Shown here: one piece after another, positions 1 to 7,323 of the stretch
Position numbering within the stretch: the first letter of the stretch is position 1
How the letters are laid out: the number at the start of each line of letters is the position of its first letter
Assembly: GCA_021804455.1 (NCBI GenBank)
Contig: JAJZHT010000056.1
Location: 1 to 7,323, forward strand
From: Pseudomonadota bacterium
GTDB lineage: Bacteria > Pseudomonadota > Alphaproteobacteria > Paracaedibacterales > CAIULA01
DNA length: 7,323 nucleotides
Direction of reading: 5' to 3'
Program-made: the position numbers and the translations under genes
The notes under the pieces: generated by a model
The model's database searches: none
What the model saw: only the letters and a program-made list of their open reading frames with translations
Told to the model about the DNA's origin: nothing

Positions 1-731
1 AAACAGCCGGGGCCTTTTCCCATCCAACCGTGCCTTCCGTGCATCCTTATATTTTGGTAAATTATCAGGGTAAAACTCGGGATGTTATGACATTGGCTCA
101 CGAACTGGGGCATGGAATTCACCAGGTTTTGGCAGCCAAACAAGGGACACTTCTTGCAGATACACCTTTGACCTTAGCGGAAACGGCTTCGGTCTTTGGG
201 GAAATGTTGGTTTTTCGATCCTTGCTGGAAACAACAACGGATCCTTTACGTCGACGACAGTTATTGGTTGGCAAAATTGATGACATGATTAATACGGTGG
301 TGCGCCAAATAGCTTTTTATCAATTTGAACAAAAGGTTCACCAGCACCGGCGTCAAGGTGAATTATCGGCCGATGATTTAAATAATTTTTGGATCCAAAC
401 ACAGAAAGAAGCTTTGGGACCTTCGGTTCATATCGATTCAATTGCTGCACCTTATTGGGCCTATATTTCCCATTTTATCCATTCACCTTTTTATGTTTAT
501 GCTTATGCGTTTGGGGACTGTTTGGTGAACTCTTTGTACGCAGTTTATCAAAAACAACCGCAAGGATTTGCTGAGAAATATCAAGAGCTTTTATCGGCAG
601 GAGGATCTAAAGGTTATCGCGAGCTTTTACAACCGTTCGGTTTACAAGCCGATCATCCAGGATTTTGGGATCAAGGTTTGGAAATGATGATCGGTTTTAT
701 TGATCAACTGGAGGCTTTGGTTGATGGATGA
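1..731 (+). CDS. pepF: M3 family oligoendopeptidase F-type metallopeptidase, C-terminal part (5' end outside the window)
   Basis: Zinc metallopeptidase expected to cleave oligopeptides in the cytoplasm. The reading frame is open from base 3 through the left edge, so the gene starts upstream. About 242 C-terminal residues are visible of the roughly 600 usual for this family. A GTG at base 30 is an internal valine codon, because family-like sequence (GAFSHPTVPSVHPYILVNYQ) continues across it. Seen directly: the zinc-binding HELGH at bases 99-113 (visible residues 33-37), then the third zinc ligand Glu in AETAS (codon 180-182, visible residue 60). Further on is the conserved C-terminal M3 segment with HFIHSPFYVYAYAFG, which carries the His and Tyr residues used in substrate binding and transition-state stabilisation in this family. 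The catalytic centre is intact. No signal peptide can be judged. The stop codon TGA (729-731) overlaps the start of the downstream kinase gene. Family assignment is secure; the pepF symbol is by family resemblance. Confidence 0.93.
   Translation, partial: TAGAFSHPTVPSVHPYILVNYQGKTRDVMTLAHELGHGIHQVLAAKQGTLLADTPLTLAETASVFGEMLVFRSLLETTTDPLRRRQLLVGKIDDMINTVVRQIAFYQFEQKVHQHRRQGELSADDLNNFWIQTQKEALGPSVHIDSIAAPYWAYISHFIHSPFYVYAYAFGDCLVNSLYAVYQKQPQGFAEKYQELLSAGGSKGYRELLQPFGLQADHPGFWDQGLEMMIGFIDQLEALVDG
710..714 (+). promoter_or_regulatory. Shine-Dalgarno sequence that fixes the ABC1 kinase start at 724
   Basis: GGAGG lies 9 bases before the ATG at 724-726, which is ideal spacing. It sits inside the last codons of the upstream peptidase gene. 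This favours ATG 724 over the in-frame TTG at 700, which would add eight residues before the family-like N-terminus and has no comparable ribosome binding site. Confidence 0.75.
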
Positions 732-2007
732 TCCATCGCTGACCACAAAATTAAGACGTTATTGGGATGTTGGAACAACGGTCGGGGGCCTGGCTACGCG
801 CCTTGTTGGGCAGGAATATTTAGGAAGGGCTATCGACGACCAGGCTTATGCCAAGGATTTGAAGGCTCGTCTGGGGACGATGAAGGGCCCTCTTATGAAG
901 GCTGCACAATTCCTAGCAACCATACCTGATGCAATTCCTATAGAGTATGCTCAAAAATTGTGGGAGTTGCAGTCTCAAGCTCCTGCCATGGGTGTACCTT
1001 TTGTGAAACGAAGAATGAGTTCTGAATTGGGACCCGATTGGTCCCAGTTATTCCAATCTTTTGATTTAAAAGCCTGTGCTGCTGCTTCTTTAGGGCAGGT
1101 CCATCAGGCCATTACTCAGGATGGGCAAAAGGTTGCCTGTAAACTGCAGTATCCCCAGATGCAGGCTATTATTGAAACGGATTTGCAACAATTAAAAACA
1201 CTTTTAGGAATCTATCATTCTTGGCATAAAGCTGTTGATATGACCGAAGTTCAAACAGAAATTAAGGACCGTCTGTTGGAAGAGTTGGATTATGTTCACG
1301 AGGCGCAGCAAATTCAGATTTATCAAAAGATCTTTCATCAGACAGAAGAAATACAAATCCCTAAAGTTTACCCGAGTCTGTCGACCTCCCGCTTATTAAC
1401 AATGTCTTGGATGGATGGAAAGCCCATTTTGAATTATTTAGATTCCTCAAAGGATTTTCGTAATTCTCTGGCAGATCGACTTTTTATGGCCTGGTATCGA
1501 CCTTTTTATCATCATGGGGTTATTCATGGGGATCCCCATCCTGGAAATTACTTGGTTACAACAGAAGGAACTCTTCAGCTTTTAGATTTTGGATGTGTAC
1601 GGCATTTTTCGAAAAGTTTTGTGCAGGGGGTTGTCCACCTTTATCATGCCTTTTTGCATAATCGTCCCAAAGAAGCTGTCAGTGCCTATGAAAGTTGGGG
1701 GTTTCAGAATTTAACCAACGATTTGATCGAGATTATGAATGATTGGGCACGGTTACTATACGACCCTTTATTAGATGATCAAGTTCGTCCCATTCAAAAG
1801 AATTTTAGTGCAGCCCATGGTTGGCAAGTGGCAACAGCTGTTTATGAAAAACTCCGCCAACGGGGGGGAGTACGCCCCCCTAAAGAATTTGTTTTTATGG
1901 ATCGAGCAGCTGTTGGTTTAGGTGGGGTTTTTATGCGTTTGAAAGTTGAACGAAACTGGCATCGTCTTTTTGAAGAAATTTTAGAAAATAAGTTTGAATT
2001 TGAATAG
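724..2007 (+). CDS. ABC1/AarF/UbiB-like atypical protein kinase family protein
   Basis: Member of the ABC1 (AarF/UbiB/ADCK) atypical kinase family, whose best-known members support ubiquinone synthesis; the substrate here is unknown. The ATG start gives 427 residues. Motifs in order: a KxGQ-equivalent reading KAAQ (residues 59-62) followed by FLATIPDAIP; the alanine-rich loop AAASLGQVH (119-127) that replaces the usual P-loop; the nucleotide-binding lysine in VACK (140); the EELDY helix motif (186-190); the catalytic HGDPHPGN (268-275); and the metal-binding DFG (288-290). All catalytic positions are present apart from the Gly-to-Ala change in KxGQ. No C-terminal transmembrane pair like that of E. 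coli UbiB is visible, and the protein is shorter than the roughly 540 residues of UbiB. I therefore give no ubiB symbol. The start overlaps the pepF-like stop by 8 bases, so the two genes are probably cotranscribed and translationally coupled. Confidence 0.92.
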   Translation: MDDPSLTTKLRRYWDVGTTVGGLATRLVGQEYLGRAIDDQAYAKDLKARLGTMKGPLMKAAQFLATIPDAIPIEYAQKLWELQSQAPAMGVPFVKRRMSSELGPDWSQLFQSFDLKACAAASLGQVHQAITQDGQKVACKLQYPQMQAIIETDLQQLKTLLGIYHSWHKAVDMTEVQTEIKDRLLEELDYVHEAQQIQIYQKIFHQTEEIQIPKVYPSLSTSRLLTMSWMDGKPILNYLDSSKDFRNSLADRLFMAWYRPFYHHGVIHGDPHPGNYLVTTEGTLQLLDFGCVRHFSKSFVQGVVHLYHAFLHNRPKEAVSAYESWGFQNLTNDLIEIMNDWARLLYDPLLDDQVRPIQKNFSAAHGWQVATAVYEKLRQRGGVRPPKEFVFMDRAAVGLGGVFMRLKVERNWHRLFEEILENKFEFE

Positions 2008-2152
2008 GCATTTCTATGTTTGGCTTTCTTAAACGCTTCATGATGGCCGTGTTCAAGGATAACCTTTAAAAATAATTAACAGACCTATCTTTTTTTTAGA
2101 AAATTTGAAAGTATAAAAACTGAAAAGTAAAGACTATCCCAACTTCTTTGAT

Positions 2153-5017
2153 ATGCCAAAGTCCCTTTTAAAACTCCTAATTTTTATCATAAGCGTTTTA
2201 GGCTTGGGCATGATCGTGTTGCAAAATCCAACCGTACAAAAAATCGTGCTTATATGGGGGATCGAAAAAATCCTTGATGAACCTGAACACAAAATTGAAA
2301 TCCCTGAAATTCAAGGCACTTTCCCATATCTTTTAACCATTCCCCACCTTACAATTAAGGATGCAAAGGGTGAATGGCTTTGCTTGGAACATCTTCAGCT
2401 TAAAATTTCTTGGATTCCCTTTTCTGTAGATTTTATTCGCCTGAAATCTTTGGATGTAAAACGAAAAGCTACTTTTCAGTCCGTAACTTTAGACCTTAAG
2501 AAATTTTTGTTTTCGACTATAGGACAAAAGACCCTCAAAGAATTTGATATCCAATCCATTCATATTAACCAAGATATAGCAGGAAACGATTTCTCGGGAT
2601 CGTTTCGATTTTATCCTCATCCTGCCCACGGACAAAATATTGAACTTAAAACGGTGATGGGCACTCTTTCAGCCCATATAGATTTAAAAGAAACCTCAGG
2701 AATTGTGATTAAAAACCTTCTTTTTCCTTGGAAAGAGTGGATATTCCAAGGGGACATAGAAACCGATGTTGTCGATAACGGTTTAAAAACAGTTTGGCAA
2801 ATTCGGGCACAGAATAAAAAAGATGGCTATATCCTTCCTTTGAAGGCCTTGGTGTGTTTTGATGGGAAAAAATCTCACTTTCAAACATCAGGTTTTATTG
2901 ATATTTCATCGCTTGGTTCCATCAAGAATATCTTTGGGGATCGTCTGGATTGGGCAATGTCTGGCGAATACAACACGTACCAGTGGATCTTGAAGGATGT
3001 TAACTTTAAAACTGACTCTGTCCAGCTTAAGGGACAAACGCAGAAAGATCTATTAACCAAGGCTACACAAGGTTTGTTTGAATTTTCTTGCCCTGATGTT
3101 GGAAGCAAAAATCGTCGAATCTTTCAAATGAATCTAGAAGAAACATCAACAAAACTTAAACTTTCTCTCACTGAAAAAAACAACCAAACTAAAGGTGAAG
3201 GGACATGGGATTTTGACGCACAAAACCTAAGCCTTAATTTCAATACAAAAAATCTAAAAATAAAGGACAGTTTTCTATCTTCTTTAGACTTTAAGCTTTT
3301 TGTGGATCACAATCTAACCGGCTCCGCCGTTCTGACCACAGGTTCCGGAACCCTAGAAGGTATAAGTTTTCATAAAATGGATGTCAAAACCCATTTTGAA
3401 CAGGGCAAGGGCACTTACATTTTGAATGTTGACCCAACGGCAGAAGGGTGGCCTCTTCTGATACAAAGCAAAGGGAATTTTGATTTCTCTCCCTTCACAA
3501 CAGCGCAGGTTCAAGGCAATCTTTTGATAAAAACCGTTATTGCCCGTTCCAAAAAAAAGTCAGGAAGACTGGCTAAGAAAGAACTCATATTGGACAGTCA
3601 TTTTAAAGGGTCAATGGATGGGCTGGAATGGCAAACTGTTTATCAACCTCATACAGCATCCCCCCTTAATATCGAGGGGAAAATAAGCTTAGAAGAAGGG
3701 AAAATAGTACCAACAAGTCTTTGTAACATTAAGGCGCAAGGCCTGCTGAACCTTAGTGCCCTCACACCTTGGCTAACCAATGGGGATCGGATCAGCGGCA
3801 AACTAGAAACCAATGTGCGTTTGACAGGAACTTGGGCCACTCCTCATTTACAGGGAAATTTTAAAGTTCATAAGGGATTCTACGAGATTGCTGAATTTGG
3901 CACTTGTATAGGGAATACAACCTTAGATATGGAGGCTCAGGGTTCAAAATTTAAAATTCAAAAATTATGGGCTGACGATGGAACCAACAGACCTTCTCCC
4001 CAAGGACAATTGGTGGGGGAAGGAACTCTGGACCTAAAAAACCCGCTTATGCCTGTGTTTGATGTTAATCTTTCGTTGACGGATTTTCAGGTGGCTGCGA
4101 GTGATATCTTTTTTGCTTGTGCTGATGGCAAAATTACTGTCAAAGGTCCGTTGACTCAGGCCAAAATAGAGGGTTACGCTCACTTAAATCCTGCCAAGTT
4201 ATCCATTGAAGAGATTAATAGTGAGTCAACTGTACCCACTATAAAACTGACAGATACGGTGAGTAAAAAAGATCCTTCTTCTCTAAAATCAGACCTTAAA
4301 ATTTTTCCTATCCATCTTCATTTAAAAACCTCTAAACGATTTATGATAGAAGGTTTTGGTTTAGAAAGCTTATGGGACGGTGAAATGGAAGTGATCGGGT
4401 ATCTAAGCGATACTCAGTTGATAGGGGTTGTGCATGTTGTTAAAGGGAAATTGGATTTGTTTGGCAAACCCATGAAAATTATTAAGGGAGAGATTCGTTA
4501 TGATGAAACGATTAAAAACGATCCCTATTTATCGGCAATGGCGGTGAGAGAAGCCGATGGCATAACCATTCAGCTTGTGATTGAGGGACGTGTTTCAAGA
4601 CCGCAATTTACTTTCCTTTCCGTGCCGGCTTTACCCCAAGAAGATATTTTATCGCGACTGTTGTTTGGTAAAGAACTCAATCAAATTTCAGTCGGGCAAA
4701 GTTTGCAATTGGCAGCAGCCCTTGCCTCTATAAATGGACAAAAGGGGCTTAATATCACGGATAAAATCCGTACCTCCTTTGGTTTAGATAGCCTGGAACT
4801 TAAAGAAAACAAAAACGAAATGGATGGTCGAACATCCCAAGCAGTCAGTATAGGAAAAGAATTTGGTAATGTCAGAATTTCGATTGATCAGGCCATTACA
4901 ACCGGTACCAGTAAGGCTTCTGTCAGTACGGCTTTAAGCCCTCACTTGAACCTTGATGTGGATATCGGTGGCAGCGAAAGTTCAGGCGTTGGCCTAAGTT
5001 GGATTAAACGTTACTAA
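2153..5017 (+). CDS. tamB: Translocation and assembly module inner-membrane component TamB (DUF490 family)
   Basis: Large envelope protein of the AsmA/TamB type. Such proteins are anchored in the inner membrane and span the periplasm as a long beta-rich groove; in well-studied bacteria they work with the Omp85 protein TamA in outer-membrane protein or phospholipid delivery. The product is 954 residues, shorter than E. coli TamB (about 1,260) but within the range for alphaproteobacteria. Residues 5-23 form a hydrophobic signal anchor (LLKLLIFIISVLGLGMIVL) with a lysine before it, supporting the ATG at 2153; no clear Shine-Dalgarno precedes it. The middle is repetitive beta-strand-like sequence without cysteine clusters or catalytic motifs. 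The C-terminal DUF490 domain is clear: GKLDLFGKPMKIIKGEIRYD near residues 766-785, then GRVSRPQFTFLSVPALPQED and the hallmark ILSRLLFGKE at about 812-842. The end, GVGLSWIKRY, is typical of the family. A 145-base gap separates it from the kinase gene, so it may have its own promoter. No tamA is adjacent. Confidence 0.92.
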   Translation: MPKSLLKLLIFIISVLGLGMIVLQNPTVQKIVLIWGIEKILDEPEHKIEIPEIQGTFPYLLTIPHLTIKDAKGEWLCLEHLQLKISWIPFSVDFIRLKSLDVKRKATFQSVTLDLKKFLFSTIGQKTLKEFDIQSIHINQDIAGNDFSGSFRFYPHPAHGQNIELKTVMGTLSAHIDLKETSGIVIKNLLFPWKEWIFQGDIETDVVDNGLKTVWQIRAQNKKDGYILPLKALVCFDGKKSHFQTSGFIDISSLGSIKNIFGDRLDWAMSGEYNTYQWILKDVNFKTDSVQLKGQTQKDLLTKATQGLFEFSCPDVGSKNRRIFQMNLEETSTKLKLSLTEKNNQTKGEGTWDFDAQNLSLNFNTKNLKIKDSFLSSLDFKLFVDHNLTGSAVLTTGSGTLEGISFHKMDVKTHFEQGKGTYILNVDPTAEGWPLLIQSKGNFDFSPFTTAQVQGNLLIKTVIARSKKKSGRLAKKELILDSHFKGSMDGLEWQTVYQPHTASPLNIEGKISLEEGKIVPTSLCNIKAQGLLNLSALTPWLTNGDRISGKLETNVRLTGTWATPHLQGNFKVHKGFYEIAEFGTCIGNTTLDMEAQGSKFKIQKLWADDGTNRPSPQGQLVGEGTLDLKNPLMPVFDVNLSLTDFQVAASDIFFACADGKITVKGPLTQAKIEGYAHLNPAKLSIEEINSESTVPTIKLTDTVSKKDPSSLKSDLKIFPIHLHLKTSKRFMIEGFGLESLWDGEMEVIGYLSDTQLIGVVHVVKGKLDLFGKPMKIIKGEIRYDETIKNDPYLSAMAVREADGITIQLVIEGRVSRPQFTFLSVPALPQEDILSRLLFGKELNQISVGQSLQLAAALASINGQKGLNITDKIRTSFGLDSLELKENKNEMDGRTSQAVSIGKEFGNVRISIDQAITTGTSKASVSTALSPHLNLDVDIGGSESSGVGLSWIKRY

Positions 5018-5049
5018 AGATTTTTGAGGCTCTTACATTCCTGGATAAA

Positions 5050-5979
5050 CTATGCCTTTAAAGTATATTTTTTGTTACAAAACTCACAAATAATCTCAAT
5101 CTGACCGTCTACAGCCATACCCACACGGTCATCATCGGAAAAATTTTCCAACATTTTTTGGATCCGGTTTAGAGAACAAGAACATTGGGATTTTAAAGGT
5201 TTTGCTTTCAAAATATGGATGTTTCGCTCATGAAATAACCGGTATAAAAGGTCAAAAGAACTTAAATCAGGATTAAGAAGTTCTTTTCTTGTTAAAGTCC
5301 CCAACAAACTTAAATTGGTAAACCAATCATCACTATCTTGATCTTGCTGTTCTGGTGTAGGATCCCCTGAAAAAGGAAGGCGCTGCAAAATAACAGCTCC
5401 CGCCACAAATTCCCTTTCCTTCGATCCAGAACGGCTATGAAGAACAAGAGCTGTTGGAATTTGATCTGATTGTCGAAAAAAATGGTGCATTGAATCCGTC
5501 AGACTTTTTCCCTGCAACTCCACAATCGCTTGATATCTTTCAATTTGGTGGGCTAAATCGGCTGTAAAAACCATGAAACCCCGACCAAAAACTTCCTGTA
5601 AACAAGGCGGATTCAGAATAAAGTCCTGTTCATGGTGTAAAATTTTTTGATCCCACTGGGCATAGGCCCGAATATGTCCTTGGGTATTAATATCGACGGT
5701 AATCAGGCGAATAAGACTGGCTTGGTCAGGCTGAGAAGAAATTTGTAAGGTAAAAACACCTTCATACTTCACATCAACCGACAAAACCGCGGCCAGGGAA
5801 ATAACCTCTGCAATATACTGATTGACCAAAGCAGGATAGGAATGATTGGCTAATAAGCTTTCTGTCTGTTTTCCCAAACGTACCAATCGGCCTTTGATGT
5901 GCGCATGATCCAAGTAAAAAGGGACAATTTCGTCTATAAAATTTTCTTGAGAAGATTCTAATACAACCATAACAACCAT
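5050..5979 (-). CDS. hslO: Hsp33 redox-regulated molecular chaperone
   Basis: Cytoplasmic holdase chaperone, activated when oxidants release zinc from four conserved cysteines. Length from the first ATG is 309 residues, close to the family norm (about 290-330). Near the N-terminus is the family signature IKGRLVRLG (residues 28-36), followed by HSYPALVNQYIAEVISLAAVLS, which matches the conserved helical region. The C-terminal zinc site is complete: CSC (cysteines 266 and 268) and CEFC (298 and 301), giving CxC-x29-CxxC. It should therefore be redox competent. Two starts are possible, ATG at 5979 and ATG at 5970; both lie inside the end of the upstream small gene and neither has a good Shine-Dalgarno, so translation is probably coupled to that gene. 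The shorter form only removes three residues ahead of the conserved region. It is the last gene of a gltA, small ORF, hslO run and converges on tamB. Confidence 0.95.
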   Translation of the reverse strand: MVVMVVLESSQENFIDEIVPFYLDHAHIKGRLVRLGKQTESLLANHSYPALVNQYIAEVISLAAVLSVDVKYEGVFTLQISSQPDQASLIRLITVDINTQGHIRAYAQWDQKILHHEQDFILNPPCLQEVFGRGFMVFTADLAHQIERYQAIVELQGKSLTDSMHHFFRQSDQIPTALVLHSRSGSKEREFVAGAVILQRLPFSGDPTPEQQDQDSDDWFTNLSLLGTLTRKELLNPDLSSFDLLYRLFHERNIHILKAKPLKSQCSCSLNRIQKMLENFSDDDRVGMAVDGQIEIICEFCNKKYTLKA

Positions 5980-6134
5980 GCCAAAATAGGGCCAATGACC
6001 AAACTTACTTTTAAAACACGTTTTAAAAGAAATGTTTTAGGAGGCTTATTCCTGTTTGCCGCACGCCCTATAACAACTGCAGCTTGGTAAATATTCCGAA
6101 CAGGAGTATCGTCGTTGTCAAAAGATGGATTCAT
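5958..6134 (-). CDS. Hypothetical small protein with one C-terminal transmembrane segment
   Basis: I do not recognise a family. The ATG at 6134 gives 58 residues and shares four bases (ATGA) with the stop codon of gltA, a classic coupling arrangement; an in-frame ATG at 6140 would add two residues. The first ten residues after the start are acidic and polar (NPSFDNDD). A middle segment, [15 protein letters not shown] (15-29), could be a helix. A basic stretch follows, with K30, K33, K38, R39 and K42, and the last 19 residues or so (40-58) are hydrophobic, ending WLLWLY. The positive charges before the hydrophobic stretch suggest a tail-anchored inner-membrane protein with its N-terminus in the cytoplasm. 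The stop lies inside the start of hslO. The tight packing between two well-defined genes is the main evidence that it is real; a chance ORF is still possible. Confidence 0.6.
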   Translation of the reverse strand: MNPSFDNDDTPVRNIYQAAVVIGRAANRNKPPKTFLLKRVLKVSLVIGPILAWLLWLY

Positions 6135-7323
6135 AAACATAACCGTTGATTCATAGGAATAAAAGGGCGTTCCCTAGGACCACAATACAATTGCCGGGGT
6201 CGTCCTATTTTTTGTGTTGGATCAGAAATCATTTCCTGCCATTGTGCCACCCAGCCAACCGTGCGGGCAATAGCAAATAAAACAGTAAACATAGACGTGG
6301 GGATCCCCATAGCTCGGAAAATAATTCCTGAATAAAAATCTACATTCGGATACAGTCGTTTTGTAACGAAATAATCATCTTGTAAAGCAATTTTTTCTAA
6401 TTCTATGGCAAGTTCCAATAAAGGATCATTTTCGATTCCTAAGGCGTCTAAGACTTCGTGACATGTTTGGCGCATTATCAAGGCACGGGGATCGTAATTT
6501 TTATAAACACGGTGACCAAAACCCATCAATCGGAAGGGGTCATTTTTGTCCTTGGCCCGTTTGATAAACTCAGGAATTCTGTTTTTATGGGCAATTTGCT
6601 GCAGCATATTTAAAACTGCCTCGTTAGCTCCGCCATGGGCAGGACCCCATAACGCCGCAATTCCCGATGCAATACACGCAAAGGGATTGGCACCACTGGA
6701 ACCTGCTAAACGCACCGTAGATGTGGAGGCATTTTGTTCATGATCCGCGTGCAAAATCAAAACGCGATCCATAGCCTTGACCAAAATAGGATTGATTTCA
6801 TAAGGTTCGCAAGGCAATCCAAACATCATACGCAAGAAATTACCAGAGTAACATAAACGATTCTTAGGATACAAAAAAGGCTGGCCCAAAGAATATTTAT
6901 AGGCCATAGCAGCCAAAGTAGGCATTTTAGCAATTATACGCAAAGAAGCCAGGTTGCATTGTTGGGGATCGTGAATATCTAAACTGTCGTGGTAAAACGA
7001 GGATAAAGCCCCCACCACACCGACCATAATCGCCATGGGATGAGAATCTCGTCGAAAGCCATGGAAAAAGCTGCTCATTTGCTCATGAACAAGGGTGTGA
7101 TGGTTAATTTCACCGACAAAATTCTTTTTTTGAGAAGCTGTTGGCAATTCTCCATACAACAATAAATGCGCAACTTCTAGAAAATCACAATGTTCCGCCA
7201 AGGATTGAATCGGGTAACCACGATACAAAAGACGGCCTGCTTCGCCATCAATAAAAGTAATATTAGAGTAACAGCTGGCCGTTACAGAAAACCCAGGATC
7301 ATAGGTAAACAACTGTAACTCGT
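6131..7323 (-). CDS. gltA: Citrate synthase, type II (hexameric bacterial type), N-terminus beyond the window
   Basis: Condenses acetyl-CoA and oxaloacetate to citrate, the entry step of the TCA cycle, in the cytoplasm. The frame stays open through the right edge: codons for Glu, Leu and Gln precede the TTG at 7312, which is an internal leucine in LFTYDPGF rather than a start. About 396 residues are visible. Comparing catalytic positions with E. coli GltA suggests some 35 N-terminal residues are missing. Counting that Leu as 1, the catalytic residues are His226 in [11 protein letters not shown], His267 in [15 protein letters not shown] and Asp325 in PNVDFYSG. Spacing of 41 and 58 matches the E. 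coli triad closely. [19 protein letters not shown] and the C-terminal [10 protein letters not shown] are also typical. The strong resemblance to alphaproteobacterial GltA is the best taxonomic clue here. The protein ends PMNQRLCL, slightly longer than the usual ending as I recall it. It leads the operon with the small membrane protein and hslO. Confidence 0.97.
   Translation of the reverse strand, partial: ELQLFTYDPGFSVTASCYSNITFIDGEAGRLLYRGYPIQSLAEHCDFLEVAHLLLYGELPTASQKKNFVGEINHHTLVHEQMSSFFHGFRRDSHPMAIMVGVVGALSSFYHDSLDIHDPQQCNLASLRIIAKMPTLAAMAYKYSLGQPFLYPKNRLCYSGNFLRMMFGLPCEPYEINPILVKAMDRVLILHADHEQNASTSTVRLAGSSGANPFACIASGIAALWGPAHGGANEAVLNMLQQIAHKNRIPEFIKRAKDKNDPFRLMGFGHRVYKNYDPRALIMRQTCHEVLDALGIENDPLLELAIELEKIALQDDYFVTKRLYPNVDFYSGIIFRAMGIPTSMFTVLFAIARTVGWVAQWQEMISDPTQKIGRPRQLYCGPRERPFIPMNQRLCL

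Noticed and set aside
30..32. GTG as a start of a complete short peptidase gene.
   Set aside because: The frame stays open to the left edge and the residues upstream fit the M3 family, so this is an internal valine in a gene cut by the window.
389..574. 61-codon plus-strand ORF within the peptidase gene.
   Set aside because: Lies wholly inside the conserved M3 coding frame in another phase and shows no family features.
2055..2096. Possible terminator after the kinase gene: AAGG-ATAA-CCTT hairpin and a run of eight T further on.
   Set aside because: The four-pair stem is too weak and the T-run starts over 20 bases after it.
2105..2133. Possible promoter before tamB: TTGAAA (2105-2110) with TAAAGA 17 bases later, or TATAAA at 2112-2117.
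   Set aside because: The -10 candidate at proper spacing matches the consensus at only three of six positions, and the better TATAAA is too close to the -35. AT-rich sequence produces such matches by chance. A promoter in this gap is plausible but not located.
2881..3840. Two minus-strand ORFs (2881-3108 and 3649-3840) opposite tamB.
   Set aside because: Antisense to a continuous tamB frame, with no ribosome binding site or recognisable product.
5774..5995. 73-codon minus-strand ORF in another frame of hslO.
   Set aside because: It overlaps the conserved N-terminal Hsp33 signature and is a frame shadow.
6546..6743. 65-codon plus-strand ORF opposite gltA.
   Set aside because: It is antisense to the catalytic region of citrate synthase, whose conservation explains the open frame.

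Overview
The window reads as an ordinary chromosomal segment from a moderately AT-rich Gram-negative bacterium, most likely an alphaproteobacterium. The citrate synthase, the ABC1-type kinase and the M3 peptidase all resemble alphaproteobacterial versions as I remember them. The AT-rich composition would fit a host-associated lineage such as Holosporales or Rickettsiales relatives, but the sequence alone does not prove this. I saw no mobile element, CRISPR array, tRNA, rRNA or large repeat.

Left half, plus strand: the 3' end of an M3-family oligoendopeptidase (pepF type) enters from the left edge. It overlaps by 8 bases an ABC1/AarF/UbiB-like kinase gene, whose start at 724 is fixed by a strong Shine-Dalgarno sequence. 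After a 145-base AT-rich gap comes a 954-codon gene for the outer-membrane biogenesis protein TamB (DUF490 family). No tamA lies next to it within the window.

Right half, minus strand: citrate synthase (gltA, N-terminus cut by the right edge), a 58 to 60-residue hypothetical protein with a C-terminal membrane helix, and the redox chaperone Hsp33 (hslO) follow one another. Each junction overlaps by a few bases, so they look like one translationally coupled operon. The two halves converge, with only 32 bases between the tamB and hslO stop codons.

Functionally this is a mix of housekeeping roles: cytosolic peptide turnover, an ABC1 kinase of probable quinone or lipid relevance, envelope biogenesis, entry into the TCA cycle and oxidative-stress protein folding. 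No previously undescribed multi-gene system is evident. The most interesting items are the small membrane protein embedded between gltA and hslO, the altered KxGQ motif of the kinase, and the TamB gene without adjacent tamA.
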